Shown here in pieces: positions 25,178-35,611 of a stretch of 64,000 bases of DNA. Location: the NCBI RefSeq assembly GCF_014656415.1, contig NZ_BNCJ01000002.1:646955-710954 (forward strand). The letters run 5' to 3'. The DNA is from Seohaeicola zhoushanensis. Its GTDB lineage: Bacteria; Pseudomonadota; Alphaproteobacteria; Rhodobacterales; Rhodobacteraceae. How positions within the stretch are numbered: position 1 is the first letter of the stretch; each line of letters opens with the position of its first letter. A program made the position numbers and the translations under genes. The notes beneath the pieces are model-generated. The model made no database searches. It saw only the letters and a program-made list of their open reading frames with translations, and was not told where the DNA came from.

Positions 25178-26464
25178 GTGACGATCCGCCAAGAACGGGA
25201 TGCCGGTTTGAAACAGTTTCTTCCCATCAGCGCGCTTCTGCTCGGTTCGGCGCTGCTGCTGCTCGCCGGGGGCATGAACGCCCTGATCCTGCCGATCCGC
25301 GGCAACTTCGAAGGCTTCGACGCCGGCTCGCTCGGCCTGCTCGGCACCGGCTGGGCGATCGGCTATGTGCTTGGCTGCGTGCTGAACCCGCGGCTGGTGG
25401 GCAAGGTCGGCCATATCCGCGCCTTCGGGGTGATGGCAGCCTTTGCCGCGGTGGCGGTGCTCTTCTCGCTGATCTTCGTGACGCCCTGGGTCTGGATCCC
25501 GCTGCGCGGCCTTTCGGGCTTCTGCTTTGCCGGAGCGGCGATGATCGTCGAGAGCTGGCTCTCGGAGCGGGTCGACCCCTCGTCGCGCGGCAAGGTCTTC
25601 GGCATCTACACGATGGTGAACCTCTTCGCCTCGACCGCCGGGCAGATGTCGCTCTCGCTGGGCGATACCACCGGCTTCCTCTATTTCGTGCTGCCGGCGA
25701 TCTTCTACTGCCTGTCGATGGTGCCGCTGTCGATTTCCTCCAGCGCCACGCCCAAGCCGCTGGTGAGCGTCAAGCTCGACCTGCGCGCGCTCTGGCGCAA
25801 TTCGCCGGTGGCGGTCTTCGTGGCGCTGGGCATCGGCATCTCGAACGGCGCGTTCGGCACGCTTTCGGCGGTCTATGCCGACCGGGTCGGGCTGGCGCAG
25901 GCGACGGTGGCGCTCTTTGCCAGCCTTCCGGTGCTGGCGGGGGCGATCTCGCAGGTGCCGATCGGCGCGGCCTCGGACCGGATGGACCGGCGCGTGGTGC
26001 TGATCTTCGTGATCCTCGCCGCGCTGGCGGTGGATGTGGCCTTCATCCTGATCCAGCCGGCCGACCTGGTCGGCAACCTGGTGCTGGCGGCAGCCTTCGG
26101 GGGTTCGATCTATGCGATGTATCCGCTGATCGTCGCTCATGCCAACGACCATGCCGAGCCGGGGACCTATATCCAGGTGAGCGGCGGGCTGCTGCTGACC
26201 TATGGCGTCGGCGCCATCATCGGCCCCACCGTGGCCGGTTTCTGCATGAAGGCCTTCGGCTCGTCCGGGCTGTTCATGGTCTCGGCCGCGGCGCATGTCG
26301 CGATGATCGCCTTCACCGCGCTGCGCATCGGCCGCCGTGCACCGGTGCCGGAAGAGCAGAAGGCAAGCTTTGTCGCCACGCCGCAGGCCAAGGCCTCGAC
26401 CCCCGAGACGGCGGCGCTGGCGGTGGGCGAGGAGACCGAGGCGGTGGTCAACGACCCGGAGTAG
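25178..26464 (+). CDS. Major facilitator superfamily transporter
   Basis: About 428 aa with twelve predicted membrane helices. The first begins FLPISALLLGSALLLLAGG, and the family loop motif appears as ASDRMDRRVV between helices 8 and 9. A long cytoplasmic loop follows helix 6. The start is uncertain: GTG 25178 (AGGG upstream) is used, but TTG 25208, directly before KQFLPIS, is equally plausible and closer to homologue lengths. A hydrophilic tail of about 45 residues ends the protein. It may be an exporter of small organic molecules; the substrate cannot be told. It stands alone between the CAP-RTX gene and acs. Confidence 0.85.
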   Translation: MTIRQERDAGLKQFLPISALLLGSALLLLAGGMNALILPIRGNFEGFDAGSLGLLGTGWAIGYVLGCVLNPRLVGKVGHIRAFGVMAAFAAVAVLFSLIFVTPWVWIPLRGLSGFCFAGAAMIVESWLSERVDPSSRGKVFGIYTMVNLFASTAGQMSLSLGDTTGFLYFVLPAIFYCLSMVPLSISSSATPKPLVSVKLDLRALWRNSPVAVFVALGIGISNGAFGTLSAVYADRVGLAQATVALFASLPVLAGAISQVPIGAASDRMDRRVVLIFVILAALAVDVAFILIQPADLVGNLVLAAAFGGSIYAMYPLIVAHANDHAEPGTYIQVSGGLLLTYGVGAIIGPTVAGFCMKAFGSSGLFMVSAAAHVAMIAFTALRIGRRAPVPEEQKASFVATPQAKASTPETAALAVGEETEAVVNDPE

Positions 26465-26489
26465 GGCGCGGGTTGGCGGGGGTGCCTTT

Positions 26490-26555
26490 GGGGGCGCTGC
26501 CCCCGCCGCGCCTGCGGCGCGACTCCCCCGGAGGTATTTGAAAAAGAAGAGAAAT
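26490..26555 (+). repeat. Dispersed intergenic repeat with GC hairpins (copy 2)
   Basis: GGGGGC/GCCCCC (26490-26495 with 26499-26504) and GCCGC/GCGGC (26505-26509 with 26514-26518) form two short hairpins, followed by CTCCCCCGGAGGTATTTG and an AGAAGAG tail. The tail matches the element at 13341-13362. From memory this type is widespread in Rhodobacteraceae intergenic DNA. Confidence 0.55.
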
Positions 26556-26624
26556 GAGGGGCGCAGCGCGTGGGATTGCTCCGTTGCGCAATGCCCCTTT
26601 GCGCGGTGGCCGGGCGGGTGAAAA

Positions 26625-26650
26625 AAACCCCGCCGGTCGGGGCGGGGTTT
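26625..26650 (-). terminator. Rho-independent terminator of acs
   Basis: AAACCCCGCC at 26625-26634 pairs with GGCGGGGTTT at 26641-26650 around GGTCGG. On the minus strand it is followed by T residues (A run 26621-26627), 22 bases after the acs stop. Confidence 0.85.
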
Positions 26651-26671
26651 CGCTCGGGCCTGGAGGGCCGC

Positions 26672-28642
<1,971 letters not shown>

Positions 28643-29114
28643 GGACTGTTCCTCCCTCTGGCTGTCAGGCCTGTGGCTGCCCCGAGTCCGTGTGGTTCGG
28701 GGCGATACTCCTCGGGCGGGATAATAGTCGCGTCAGAAAATTTTGGAATAACATAATGGAAAGTAACGATTTGCTTGTAAATTTTTGTCGGCCCGGAAGG
28801 CGATCCAGTAAACTTGTCGCCGGCATCGGCAGGGAATGCCTTTGCGGGACTGGCATTTTCTGTCAATGCCGCGCGCGCATCCTGTCATGCTGCAAAGCCG
28901 CATTTCGAACGGGCCGCAAAGGCGGGGCGGCCCGCGCAGGTGTGACAAATTGATCCGTCGCAATACGGCCGGGGCTTCGGCGCAGGGTTGATGCGCGATC
29001 GATGCGGCCCGCGCGAAAGGTTGCGGCGCCAACAAGGGTTGGCAGCGGCGCGCAGCCGCGCTAGCTTTCGCTCAAGCCTCCCGCAGAAATGGGAGGCACA
29101 TAGGGAGAGAATTC
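28643..29114. promoter_or_regulatory. Divergent intergenic region between acs and the first TRAP operon
   Basis: About 470 bases without a convincing gene. The acs-proximal 120 bases are A+T-richer and probably hold the acs promoter. Near the TRAP side, two short dyads stand out: GCCAAC/GTTGGC (29028-29043) and GCCTCCC/GGGAGGC (29076-29097), the latter ending just before the dctP ribosome site, where it could act as leader structure or operator. Confidence 0.5.
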
Positions 29115-30134
29115 ATGAACAAGATGCTGACCGGGGCCATCGCGGCCTCCGTTACCTTTGGCTTTGCCATGGAGGCCGCCGCGACCGAGTGGAACGTCTC
29201 CGTCTGGGGCAAGCGGCGCGCCTTTACCGAGCATATCGAGAAGATCGCCGAGCTGGTGAAGGAGAAGACAGGCGGCGAGTTCACCATGAACATCAGCTAT
29301 GGCGGCCTGTCCAAGAACACCGAGAACCTCGACGGCATCCAGATCGGGGCCTTCGAGATGGCGCAGATCTGCGCGGGCTACCACGAGGACAAGAACCCGA
29401 CGCTGACCGTGCTCGAACTGCCGTTCCTCGGTGTCAGCACGCTGGAGGAAGAGGTGGCGGTCTCGGATGCCGTCTACCAGCACCCGGCGGTGCAGAAGGA
29501 CCTGGAGCGCTGGAATGCCAAGCTGCTGATGTCCTCGCCGATGCCGCAATACAACCTGGTGGGCCGTGGCGATCCGCGCGAGACCCTCGAAGCGATGGCC
29601 GGGATGCGCGTGCGCGCCACCGGCGGCCTTGGCGAAGCCTTCCGCACGGTGGGCGCGGTGCCGACCTCGGTGACTTCGGCCGAAGCCTACAACGCGATGG
29701 AATCGGGCGTGGTCGACACGGTGGCCTTCGCGCCGCACGCGCACCTCTCGTTCCGCACCATCGACCAGGCGACCTGGTGGACCGAGAACCTCAACCCCGG
29801 CACGGTGAACTGCCCGGTGGTGGTGAACATCGATGCCTACAACGCCCTGACGGATGCCGAGCGCGAGGCTCTCGACGGCTCGGTCGACGAGGCGATCAAG
29901 TATTACATCGAGTTCTACAACAATGAGACTATGACCAAGTGGAACAAGACGCTGGATGAGAAGAACATCAAGCGTGTTCACTACACCGACGATCAGATCG
30001 CCCAGTTCCGCGACATGGCCGCAGGCCCGGCCCGCGAGGCCTGGATCACGAAGATGGACGACGCCGGGATCCCGGGCCAGGAGCTCTATGACCTGGTGGT
30101 CGACGCCCTGAAGAAGGCGAAGTCGGGCAGCTGA
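29115..30134 (+). CDS. TRAP transporter substrate-binding protein (DctP family), system 1
   Basis: A 339-aa periplasmic binding protein; AGGGAGAG precedes the ATG. Residues 1-23 are a signal peptide ending AAA. DctP features include the MRVRATGG segment, whose Arg is the usual carboxylate ligand, and a long C-terminal helix rich in Lys/Asp. It captures an organic acid and delivers it to the DctQ/DctM pair encoded directly downstream. The nearby shikimate-dehydrogenase-like and dehydroquinase genes make a quinate/shikimate-like acid a reasonable guess, but the second TRAP system in this island competes for that role. Confidence 0.93.
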   Translation: MNKMLTGAIAASVTFGFAMEAAATEWNVSVWGKRRAFTEHIEKIAELVKEKTGGEFTMNISYGGLSKNTENLDGIQIGAFEMAQICAGYHEDKNPTLTVLELPFLGVSTLEEEVAVSDAVYQHPAVQKDLERWNAKLLMSSPMPQYNLVGRGDPRETLEAMAGMRVRATGGLGEAFRTVGAVPTSVTSAEAYNAMESGVVDTVAFAPHAHLSFRTIDQATWWTENLNPGTVNCPVVVNIDAYNALTDAEREALDGSVDEAIKYYIEFYNNETMTKWNKTLDEKNIKRVHYTDDQIAQFRDMAAGPAREAWITKMDDAGIPGQELYDLVVDALKKAKSGS

Positions 30135-30236
30135 GGCGGCCCTTCGACACCTGAATGCGCCTGACATGCCCCTCCGCGCCGTAATGGCGTGGAGGGGTTC
30201 GGGCAAGGACTATCTACCCAACATGGGAGGCGGCGG

Positions 30237-30869
30237 ATGGCGGGAAGCTCTCCGGTACTCGAGGACGGTTCTCTTCTGAGCCGGCTGGATCGAGGGTTGT
30301 TCAAGGCTGAACAGGTATTCGCGCTGATGAGCGGGATCGCGGTGTTCCTGCTGATGGTGCTGGCGGTGATCTCGGTCTCGGGGCGCAATGCCTTCAACCG
30401 GCCGATGCCGGGATATGTCGACTGGATCGAATTTGCCATGCCGCTGATCGCCTTCATGGGCATCGCCTATACCCAGCGCAGCGGCGGCCATATCCGGATG
30501 GACATCCTTGTCGGCAAGCTGAAGGGGCGGCCGCTCTGGGCGGCGGAATTCGTCACCACGGCGGTGACGCTGCTGCTGATCGTGCTGCTGATCTGGGGCA
30601 GCTGGGCGCATGTCATGCGCAGCCTCGATTTCGGAGCGCCGCTCTGGAGCCGCGACAGCTCGATCGACATCAAGCTGCCGCTCTGGCCGGCCAAGCTGCT
30701 GGCTCCGGTGGCCTTCTCTATCCTCGCGGCCCGGCTGAGCCTGCAGCTCTGGGGCTATGGCCGCGCCTTCGCGCGCAATCTGGTCAACCCGGTCGCGGTG
30801 CCGATCACGCTGTCGGCAGCCGAGCAGGCGGCCGAGGAGGCCGCTCACGTCAGCGGCCTGGACGCCTGA
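30237..30869 (+). CDS. TRAP transporter small permease (DctQ), system 1
   Basis: A 210-aa membrane protein; ATG 30237 has GGGAGG upstream, which settles the start. Four membrane helices are visible, with the DctQ hallmark of RNAFNRPMPGYVDWIEFAMP between helices 1 and 2 and AYTQRSGGHIRMDIL after it. It acts with the large permease in sodium-coupled uptake of the acid bound by DctP. It lies 103 bases after dctP and 12 bases before dctM, in one operon. The C-terminal tail is longer than usual by about 25 mostly Ala/Glu residues. Confidence 0.92.
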   Translation: MAGSSPVLEDGSLLSRLDRGLFKAEQVFALMSGIAVFLLMVLAVISVSGRNAFNRPMPGYVDWIEFAMPLIAFMGIAYTQRSGGHIRMDILVGKLKGRPLWAAEFVTTAVTLLLIVLLIWGSWAHVMRSLDFGAPLWSRDSSIDIKLPLWPAKLLAPVAFSILAARLSLQLWGYGRAFARNLVNPVAVPITLSAAEQAAEEAAHVSGLDA

Positions 30870-30881
30870 GGGAGCGCGCGC

Positions 30882-32285
30882 ATGGAACCCATTCAAATCG
30901 GCCTCGTGGTCACCGGCCTGCTCCTGGTCGTCGTCCTGCTGGGGATGCGGGTCGCCTTTGCGGCCGGTCTCGCGGGGATGGTCGGCCTGATCTGGATCTT
31001 CTGGGCCAAGGCTGGATACGACCCGTCGAAGTTCGGCAAGGCGCTGACCATCGCGGTCAAGACGGCGGGGCAGGTGCCCCATTCCAAGATCGCCAGCCAG
31101 GAGCTGAGCCTGATCCCGACCTTCATCCTGATCGGCTATCTCGCCTATTACGCCGGGCTGACCAAGTCGCTCTTCGAGGCGGCAAAACGCTGGCTTGGCT
31201 GGCTGCCGGGCGGGCTTGCCGTTTCAACCGTCTTTGCCACGGCGGGCTTTGCCGCGGTGTCGGGCGCCTCGGTCGCCACCTCGGCGGTCTTCGCGCGCAT
31301 CGCCATCCCCGAGATGATCGACAACGGCTATGACAAGCGCTTCGCCGCCGGCGTGGTGGCGGCGGCGGGCACGCTCGCCAGCCTGATCCCGCCCTCGGCG
31401 ATCCTGGTGATCTACGCCATCATCGTCGAGCAGAACGTCGGCAAGCTGCTGCTGGCGGGCTTCATTCCCGGCGCCTTCTCGGCGGTGGTCTATGGCACCC
31501 TGATCGTCAGCATGGCGGTGTTCTTCAAGAGCTTCGGCCCGCCGGTGGGCGGCTTCAGCTGGAAGGAGCGCTTCGTCTCGTTGCCGCCGGCCTTCCCGAT
31601 CTTCTTCGTGGTCCTCATCATCATCCTGTTCATCTACAACCCCTTCGGCGGCGATGCCTGGGGCACGCCGACCGAGGGCGGCGCACTCGGGGCCTTCGTG
31701 GTCTTCCTGATGGCGCTCTGGAAGCGGATGTCCTGGAGCCAGTTCAAGGATGCGCTGCTGGAGACGGCAAAGCTCTCGGCGATGATCTTCACGATCATCT
31801 GGGGTGTGCTGATCTATGTGCGCTTCCTCGGGTTCGCTGATCTGCCAGGGGCCTTCTCGGACTGGATCACCTCGCTGGAACATTCGCCGATGATCACGCT
31901 TATCATGATCCTGCTGGCCTATGCGGTGCTGGGCATGTTCATGGATGCGATCGGGATGCTGCTGCTGACGCTGCCGGTGGTCTACCCGGCAGTGATGGCG
32001 CTTAATGGTGGCGAGAACGTCAGCGCAGCCGACAGCGCCTTCGGCATGGACGGCACGATGTGCGCGATCTGGTTCGGCATCCTGGTGGTGAAGATGGCCG
32101 AGTTCTGCCTGATCACCCCGCCGATCGGGCTGAATTGCTTCGTAGTGGCCGGCGTGCGCGACGACCTCTCGGTGCAGGACGTGTTCCGTGGCGTGACGCC
32201 CTTCTTCATCGCCGACGCCATAACCATCGGCCTGCTGGTCGCCTTCCCGGCCATCGTGCTGTACTTGCCGTCGCTCGCCGGCTAG
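30882..32285 (+). CDS. TRAP transporter large permease (DctM), system 1
   Basis: A 467-aa protein of about 12 membrane helices; GAGGGAG precedes the ATG. Signature regions include GLAVSTVFATAGFAAVSGAS, ASLIPPSAILVIYA and the second-half LITPPIGLNCFVV, the two hairpin repeats that form the transport site. It is the last gene of the operon; a perfect 13-bp hairpin begins 40 bases after the stop. Sodium-driven import of the DctP ligand is the family function. Confidence 0.94.
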   Translation: MEPIQIGLVVTGLLLVVVLLGMRVAFAAGLAGMVGLIWIFWAKAGYDPSKFGKALTIAVKTAGQVPHSKIASQELSLIPTFILIGYLAYYAGLTKSLFEAAKRWLGWLPGGLAVSTVFATAGFAAVSGASVATSAVFARIAIPEMIDNGYDKRFAAGVVAAAGTLASLIPPSAILVIYAIIVEQNVGKLLLAGFIPGAFSAVVYGTLIVSMAVFFKSFGPPVGGFSWKERFVSLPPAFPIFFVVLIIILFIYNPFGGDAWGTPTEGGALGAFVVFLMALWKRMSWSQFKDALLETAKLSAMIFTIIWGVLIYVRFLGFADLPGAFSDWITSLEHSPMITLIMILLAYAVLGMFMDAIGMLLLTLPVVYPAVMALNGGENVSAADSAFGMDGTMCAIWFGILVVKMAEFCLITPPIGLNCFVVAGVRDDLSVQDVFRGVTPFFIADAITIGLLVAFPAIVLYLPSLAG

Positions 32286-32324
32286 CAGGGCCCCGCGCCC
32301 TGGCTGCCACATCTGTCCGGAACC

Positions 32325-32353
32325 ACCTCTTTTGCCCCACGGGCAAAAGAGGT
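32325..32353 (+). terminator. Long perfect hairpin behind the first TRAP operon
   Basis: ACCTCTTTTGCCC at 32325-32337 pairs with GGGCAAAAGAGGT at 32341-32353 around a 3-base loop. It sits 40 bases after dctM and 49 bases before the lipoprotein start. No T run follows, so it may be a terminator, a processing site or an operator. Confidence 0.6.
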
Positions 32354-32401
32354 TAGTGTGGTCGTCACACCATGGGGCGACCCATGAGAAGGAGAGAAAA
32401 G

Positions 32402-33043
32402 ATGCGAGCAGTCATTTCCATCTCGCGCGCGGCGCGAGGCCTGCTGGCGGGCTTGGCGCTGACGGCGCTGGCGGCCTGCGGGGGCGTGTTTTCGGTCGAT
32501 TACCCGCCGATGTCCGCCGATGTCAGCAAGGGGCTGCGGGTCAGCGCGGTCAATGTCAGCGTGCCCGAGAGCCTGACGGTCTCCGAGGCCAACGTGCTGG
32601 TGCCCAGTGCCGATATCGTCTGGCATGGCGAACCGGACGGCGACCGCCGGGCGCAGGTCAAGGCGATCATGACCACGGCGGCGCGGGCCGCGGTGGCGCC
32701 GATGCGCGGCACGCGCCGGGTCAACCTGAACATCATCGTCTCGCAGTTCCACGGCGAGACCGAGGCGGCGATCCTGCGCTCGCCCTCGGCGGTGCACTCC
32801 ATCCGCTTCACCGCGCAGTTGGTCGATGCCTCCACCGGCGCGGCGGTGACGCCGCCGGTCCCGATCAGCGCCGACCTTGCCGCCTACGTCGGTGATGCCG
32901 CGCTCGAGGCGCAGCGCCGGCACGGCGGGCCGTTCATGTCCTGGCAGAAGCCGCGCGTCACCGCGCATGTGACCAGCGTGCTCAAGGGCTGGCTGGGCCT
33001 CGGGCCGGACATCCGCGGCAGCTTCAACAGCCTGGGGCGGTGA
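32402..33043 (+). CDS. Hypothetical lipoprotein (possibly DUF6778 group)
   Basis: A 213-aa protein; AAGGAGAG before ATG 32402 fixes the start. The signal peptide ends in the lipobox LAAC with Cys26, so the mature protein should be lipid-anchored in the envelope. The mature part has repeated beta-type segments (LRVSAVNVSVPESL, VNLNIIVSQFHGETEA, IRFTAQLVDASTG). I associate it loosely with the Rhodobacterales family DUF6778, without certainty. Function is unknown. It converges with the shikimate-dehydrogenase-like gene, six bases apart. Confidence 0.75.
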   Translation: MRAVISISRAARGLLAGLALTALAACGGVFSVDYPPMSADVSKGLRVSAVNVSVPESLTVSEANVLVPSADIVWHGEPDGDRRAQVKAIMTTAARAAVAPMRGTRRVNLNIIVSQFHGETEAAILRSPSAVHSIRFTAQLVDASTGAAVTPPVPISADLAAYVGDAALEAQRRHGGPFMSWQKPRVTAHVTSVLKGWLGLGPDIRGSFNSLGR

Positions 33044-33049
33044 AGCGGC

Positions 33050-33892
33050 TCAATACCTGATGCGGGCCAGGCGGCGCAGGGTTTCGGGCGTCGCCACCGG
33101 CAGGCCGAAGAATTCGAGATAGGCGGGGATCATCTCGAACAGCATGTCGGTGCCGACCTGCGTGGCACAGCCACGGGCGGCGGCGGCGGCCAGGAAGGGC
33201 GTCTGCTCGACCTTCATCACCACCTCGCCGACGAAGGTGGCCGGCGCGATGCGCTCGACCTCCACCGGCAGCGGGTCGCCGGCGTCCATGCCAAGCGGGG
33301 TGGCGTTCACCACGATGTCCCAGCCGGCAGGGTCCTTCGACCCGGTCTCGATCTCGCAGCCGGGGAAATGCTGGCGGATGCGGTCGGCCAGCGCCTCGAC
33401 CCGCGCGCGGTCGGTGTCGAACAGGCCCAGCCGGGCAACACCCGCGCGGGCCAGCGAGGCGGCGATGGCCGAGCCGACACCACCCGCGCCGACCACCAGC
33501 GCCGAGGCCCCGGCGGCGGCACGGCCCTTGCGCTCCATCCCGCGCACGAAGCCCTCGCCGTCGAACATGTCGCCGACCAGCCGGCCCGAGGCATCGCGGC
33601 GCACCGCGTTGCAGGCGCCGCAGGCGCGTACGGTGGGGCTGGCCTCGTCCAGTAGGTCGACCACCGGCACCTTGTGCGGCATGGTGATGAGCGCCCCGGC
33701 AAAGTTGCGCAACCGCGCGACGAGGGGCAGGAAGGCGGCGAAATCTTCGGCCTCGCAACCCATCGGCACCACCACCACATCGGCGCCGCACTCCTCGAAC
33801 CAGGGGTTGTAGATCATCGGCGCGCGAAAGCTTTCGGTCGGTACGCCGATATGCGGGATGATGCGGGTATGGCCGCTGATGAGCGCCGTCAT
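33050..33892 (-). CDS. Shikimate/quinate dehydrogenase-like (AroE family)
   Basis: A 280-aa AroE-family enzyme. The substrate lysine is in ITMPHKVPV, the ACGACNAVRRD block follows, and the nucleotide fold starts VVGAGGVGSAIA; a C-terminal QVGTDMLFEMI aligns with the family's G-x-x-ML helix. It interconverts shikimate or quinate with the 3-dehydro form using NAD(P). The operon arrangement (overlapping a Gfo/Idh gene, after aroQ, beside TRAP transporters) favours a catabolic quinate/shikimate dehydrogenase over the biosynthetic enzyme. It is last in a three-gene operon and overlaps the preceding gene by four bases. Confidence 0.85.
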   Translation of the reverse strand: MTALISGHTRIIPHIGVPTESFRAPMIYNPWFEECGADVVVVPMGCEAEDFAAFLPLVARLRNFAGALITMPHKVPVVDLLDEASPTVRACGACNAVRRDASGRLVGDMFDGEGFVRGMERKGRAAAGASALVVGAGGVGSAIAASLARAGVARLGLFDTDRARVEALADRIRQHFPGCEIETGSKDPAGWDIVVNATPLGMDAGDPLPVEVERIAPATFVGEVVMKVEQTPFLAAAAARGCATQVGTDMLFEMIPAYLEFFGLPVATPETLRRLARIRY

Positions 33893-34935
33893 GCCTCGAC
33901 CTCCACGTTGACAAGGGCACCGCTGGCCGCCGCCTGCTTGACCGCCTCGATCACCGCCAGCGCGGCAAGGCCGTCGCGCGCAGTGACGACCGGGGCTTCG
34001 CCATCACGCACCACCCGGCCGAACTGGGCCGCCTGCAGCACCAGCGGGTCGGCAAAGTCGAAGGGAAACCGGGTGGCGGCGATGGGCGACCACCATGAAT
34101 TCTTCCCCTCATGCGTCCAGAGCGCGAGGCTGGGCAGCGAGAGTGAGCCGCGCGTGCCGCCGATCAGGTAGCAGGCCTCGCCGGTGGCGGGATAGACGGG
34201 GTTTTCGCGCGCCGTCAGCTCCCAGCTCCAGGGCGCGGCGGCGGCATCGCAGACGTTCACCGTGCCGATCACGCCCGAGGCGAAGCGCAGCAGAATCACC
34301 GAAGTCTCCTCGACCTCGTTGCCGCGCAGGGCGTTGCTCTCCATCGCCTGCACCTGGGTGACGGGGCCGCAGAAGTGCTGCAGCAGGTCGACGTCGTGGA
34401 TCAGGTTCAGATAGACCGGCCCGGCGCCCTTGCGGCGGCGCCACTCGGTGTCGAAATAGTCGTCAGGCTTGAGGAACCAGGTGGTGCCCTGCACGGTGGC
34501 GACCTGGCCCAGCCGCCCTTCGTCGAGCAGTGCCTTCGCCCGCGCGATCAGCGGGTTGTGGCGTCGGTGGTGGCCGGTGGCGACGGGCACACCGGCGGCC
34601 TCGCCGGCGGCGACGATCCGGCGGGCGCCGTCGAGGTCGGAGGCCAGCGGCTTTTCCACCAGCACCGGCAAGCCTGCCGCGATGCAGGCGAGCGCTCCTT
34701 CGACATGCATCTGGTTGGGCGTGGCGAGAATGACCGCATCGGCCACCCGCGCGGCCAGCAGGTGGTCCAGACCGGGGTAACAAGGCACCCCAAGGCCCTC
34801 GGCCACTTCGCGCGCACCCGGTGCCGGGTCGGCGATGGCGGCCAGGCTAACGCCGGGCGCGGCGAAGATGGCCTCGGCATGACGCCGGCCGATCATCCCG
34901 GCGCCGACGACGGCGATGGGGACCGCGCCCGTCAC
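33889..34935 (-). CDS. Gfo/Idh/MocA-family oxidoreductase
   Basis: A 348-aa NAD(P)-dependent dehydrogenase that starts with GTG at 34935, three bases after the aroQ stop. The Rossmann motif VVGAGMIGRRHAEA is at the N-terminus, the catalytic EKPLAS block near residue 93, and the C-terminal alpha/beta domain follows with NLIHDVDLLQHFCG. The family oxidises cyclic polyols, sugars or related acids. Embedded between aroQ and the aroE-like gene, it may feed a cyclitol or quinate-like substrate into the dehydroquinate/dehydroshikimate route. The substrate is inferred from context only. Confidence 0.88.
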   Translation of the reverse strand: MTGAVPIAVVGAGMIGRRHAEAIFAAPGVSLAAIADPAPGAREVAEGLGVPCYPGLDHLLAARVADAVILATPNQMHVEGALACIAAGLPVLVEKPLASDLDGARRIVAAGEAAGVPVATGHHRRHNPLIARAKALLDEGRLGQVATVQGTTWFLKPDDYFDTEWRRRKGAGPVYLNLIHDVDLLQHFCGPVTQVQAMESNALRGNEVEETSVILLRFASGVIGTVNVCDAAAAPWSWELTARENPVYPATGEACYLIGGTRGSLSLPSLALWTHEGKNSWWSPIAATRFPFDFADPLVLQAAQFGRVVRDGEAPVVTARDGLAALAVIEAVKQAAASGALVNVEVEA

Positions 34936-34938
34936 CGC

Positions 34939-35373
34939 CTAGTCCTTCGTCAGCTGCACCACCCGGCGCACCCCGGCGGCGTAGCCTTCAAGCCCCAGCC
35001 CGGCGATCACCCCGTCGGCCCGCATCGAGACATAGGAATGGTGGCGGAAGGCCTCGCGCTTGTGGACCTGGCTGATATGCACCTCGATCACCGGCCCCTC
35101 GAAGGTGTTCAGCGCGTCGAGCACAGCAACCGAGGTATGGGTCAGCGCGGCCGGATTGATGACGATGCCGCAGGCCTTCTCGCGCGCCTCGTGGATCCAG
35201 TCGACGATCTGGCCCTCCCAGTTCGACTGCAGCAGGCGGATCTGGTGGGCCTCGCCCGCCACCGACTGGCACAGCTTCTCGACATCCTCGAGCGTCTCGC
35301 GCCCGTAGATCTCGGGCTGGCGCTTGCCGAGCAGGTTCAGGTTGGGGCCGTTCAGGACATAGATCGTTTTCAT
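34939..35373 (-). CDS. aroQ: Type II 3-dehydroquinate dehydratase
   Basis: A 144-aa protein of the dodecameric type II class; ATG 35373 is chosen because it begins directly with the family start [16 protein letters not shown]. Catalytic residues are visible: Tyr in EIYG near residue 23, Asn of NPAALTHTS, and His/Arg in [17 protein letters not shown]. It dehydrates 3-dehydroquinate to 3-dehydroshikimate. Here it heads an operon with a Gfo/Idh oxidoreductase and a shikimate-dehydrogenase-like gene and is divergent from a TRAP transporter, which suggests catabolism of quinate/shikimate. Confidence 0.93.
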   Translation of the reverse strand: MKTIYVLNGPNLNLLGKRQPEIYGRETLEDVEKLCQSVAGEAHQIRLLQSNWEGQIVDWIHEAREKACGIVINPAALTHTSVAVLDALNTFEGPVIEVHISQVHKREAFRHHSYVSMRADGVIAGLGLEGYAAGVRRVVQLTKD

Positions 35374-35611
35374 CGGGGCTTTCTCTCTGCGCATTGGCCC
35401 GTCGCCGACGGGCTGGCGGTCGGCGCAGGGCACGGGGCCGCGCCGTCCGATGGTTCACTGTGATAGGGGGCCGCCGGAAAGCAGGGAAGGGGCAATTTCA
35501 TTTCCGGGGAATTATCGGTTGCAGTTGTCTGGCCCCGGTATTTGTGGAACTCATTGCAGAATGGAGGACCTGCCGCAGGGAACGGCGGGTGACATATCGG
35601 GAGGAACTACC
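35374..35611. promoter_or_regulatory. Divergent promoter region between aroQ and the second TRAP operon
   Basis: A 238-base spacer, A+T-richer around 35490-35570. It must hold promoters for both operons and so is a likely site of joint control. I see no perfect long dyad in it, and no regulator gene is adjacent. Confidence 0.5.

Noticed and set aside
28690-28953. Plus-strand frame of 87 codons in the acs-TRAP spacer
   Set aside because: No ribosome site, atypical composition and overlap with the probable acs promoter; no recognisable protein feature.
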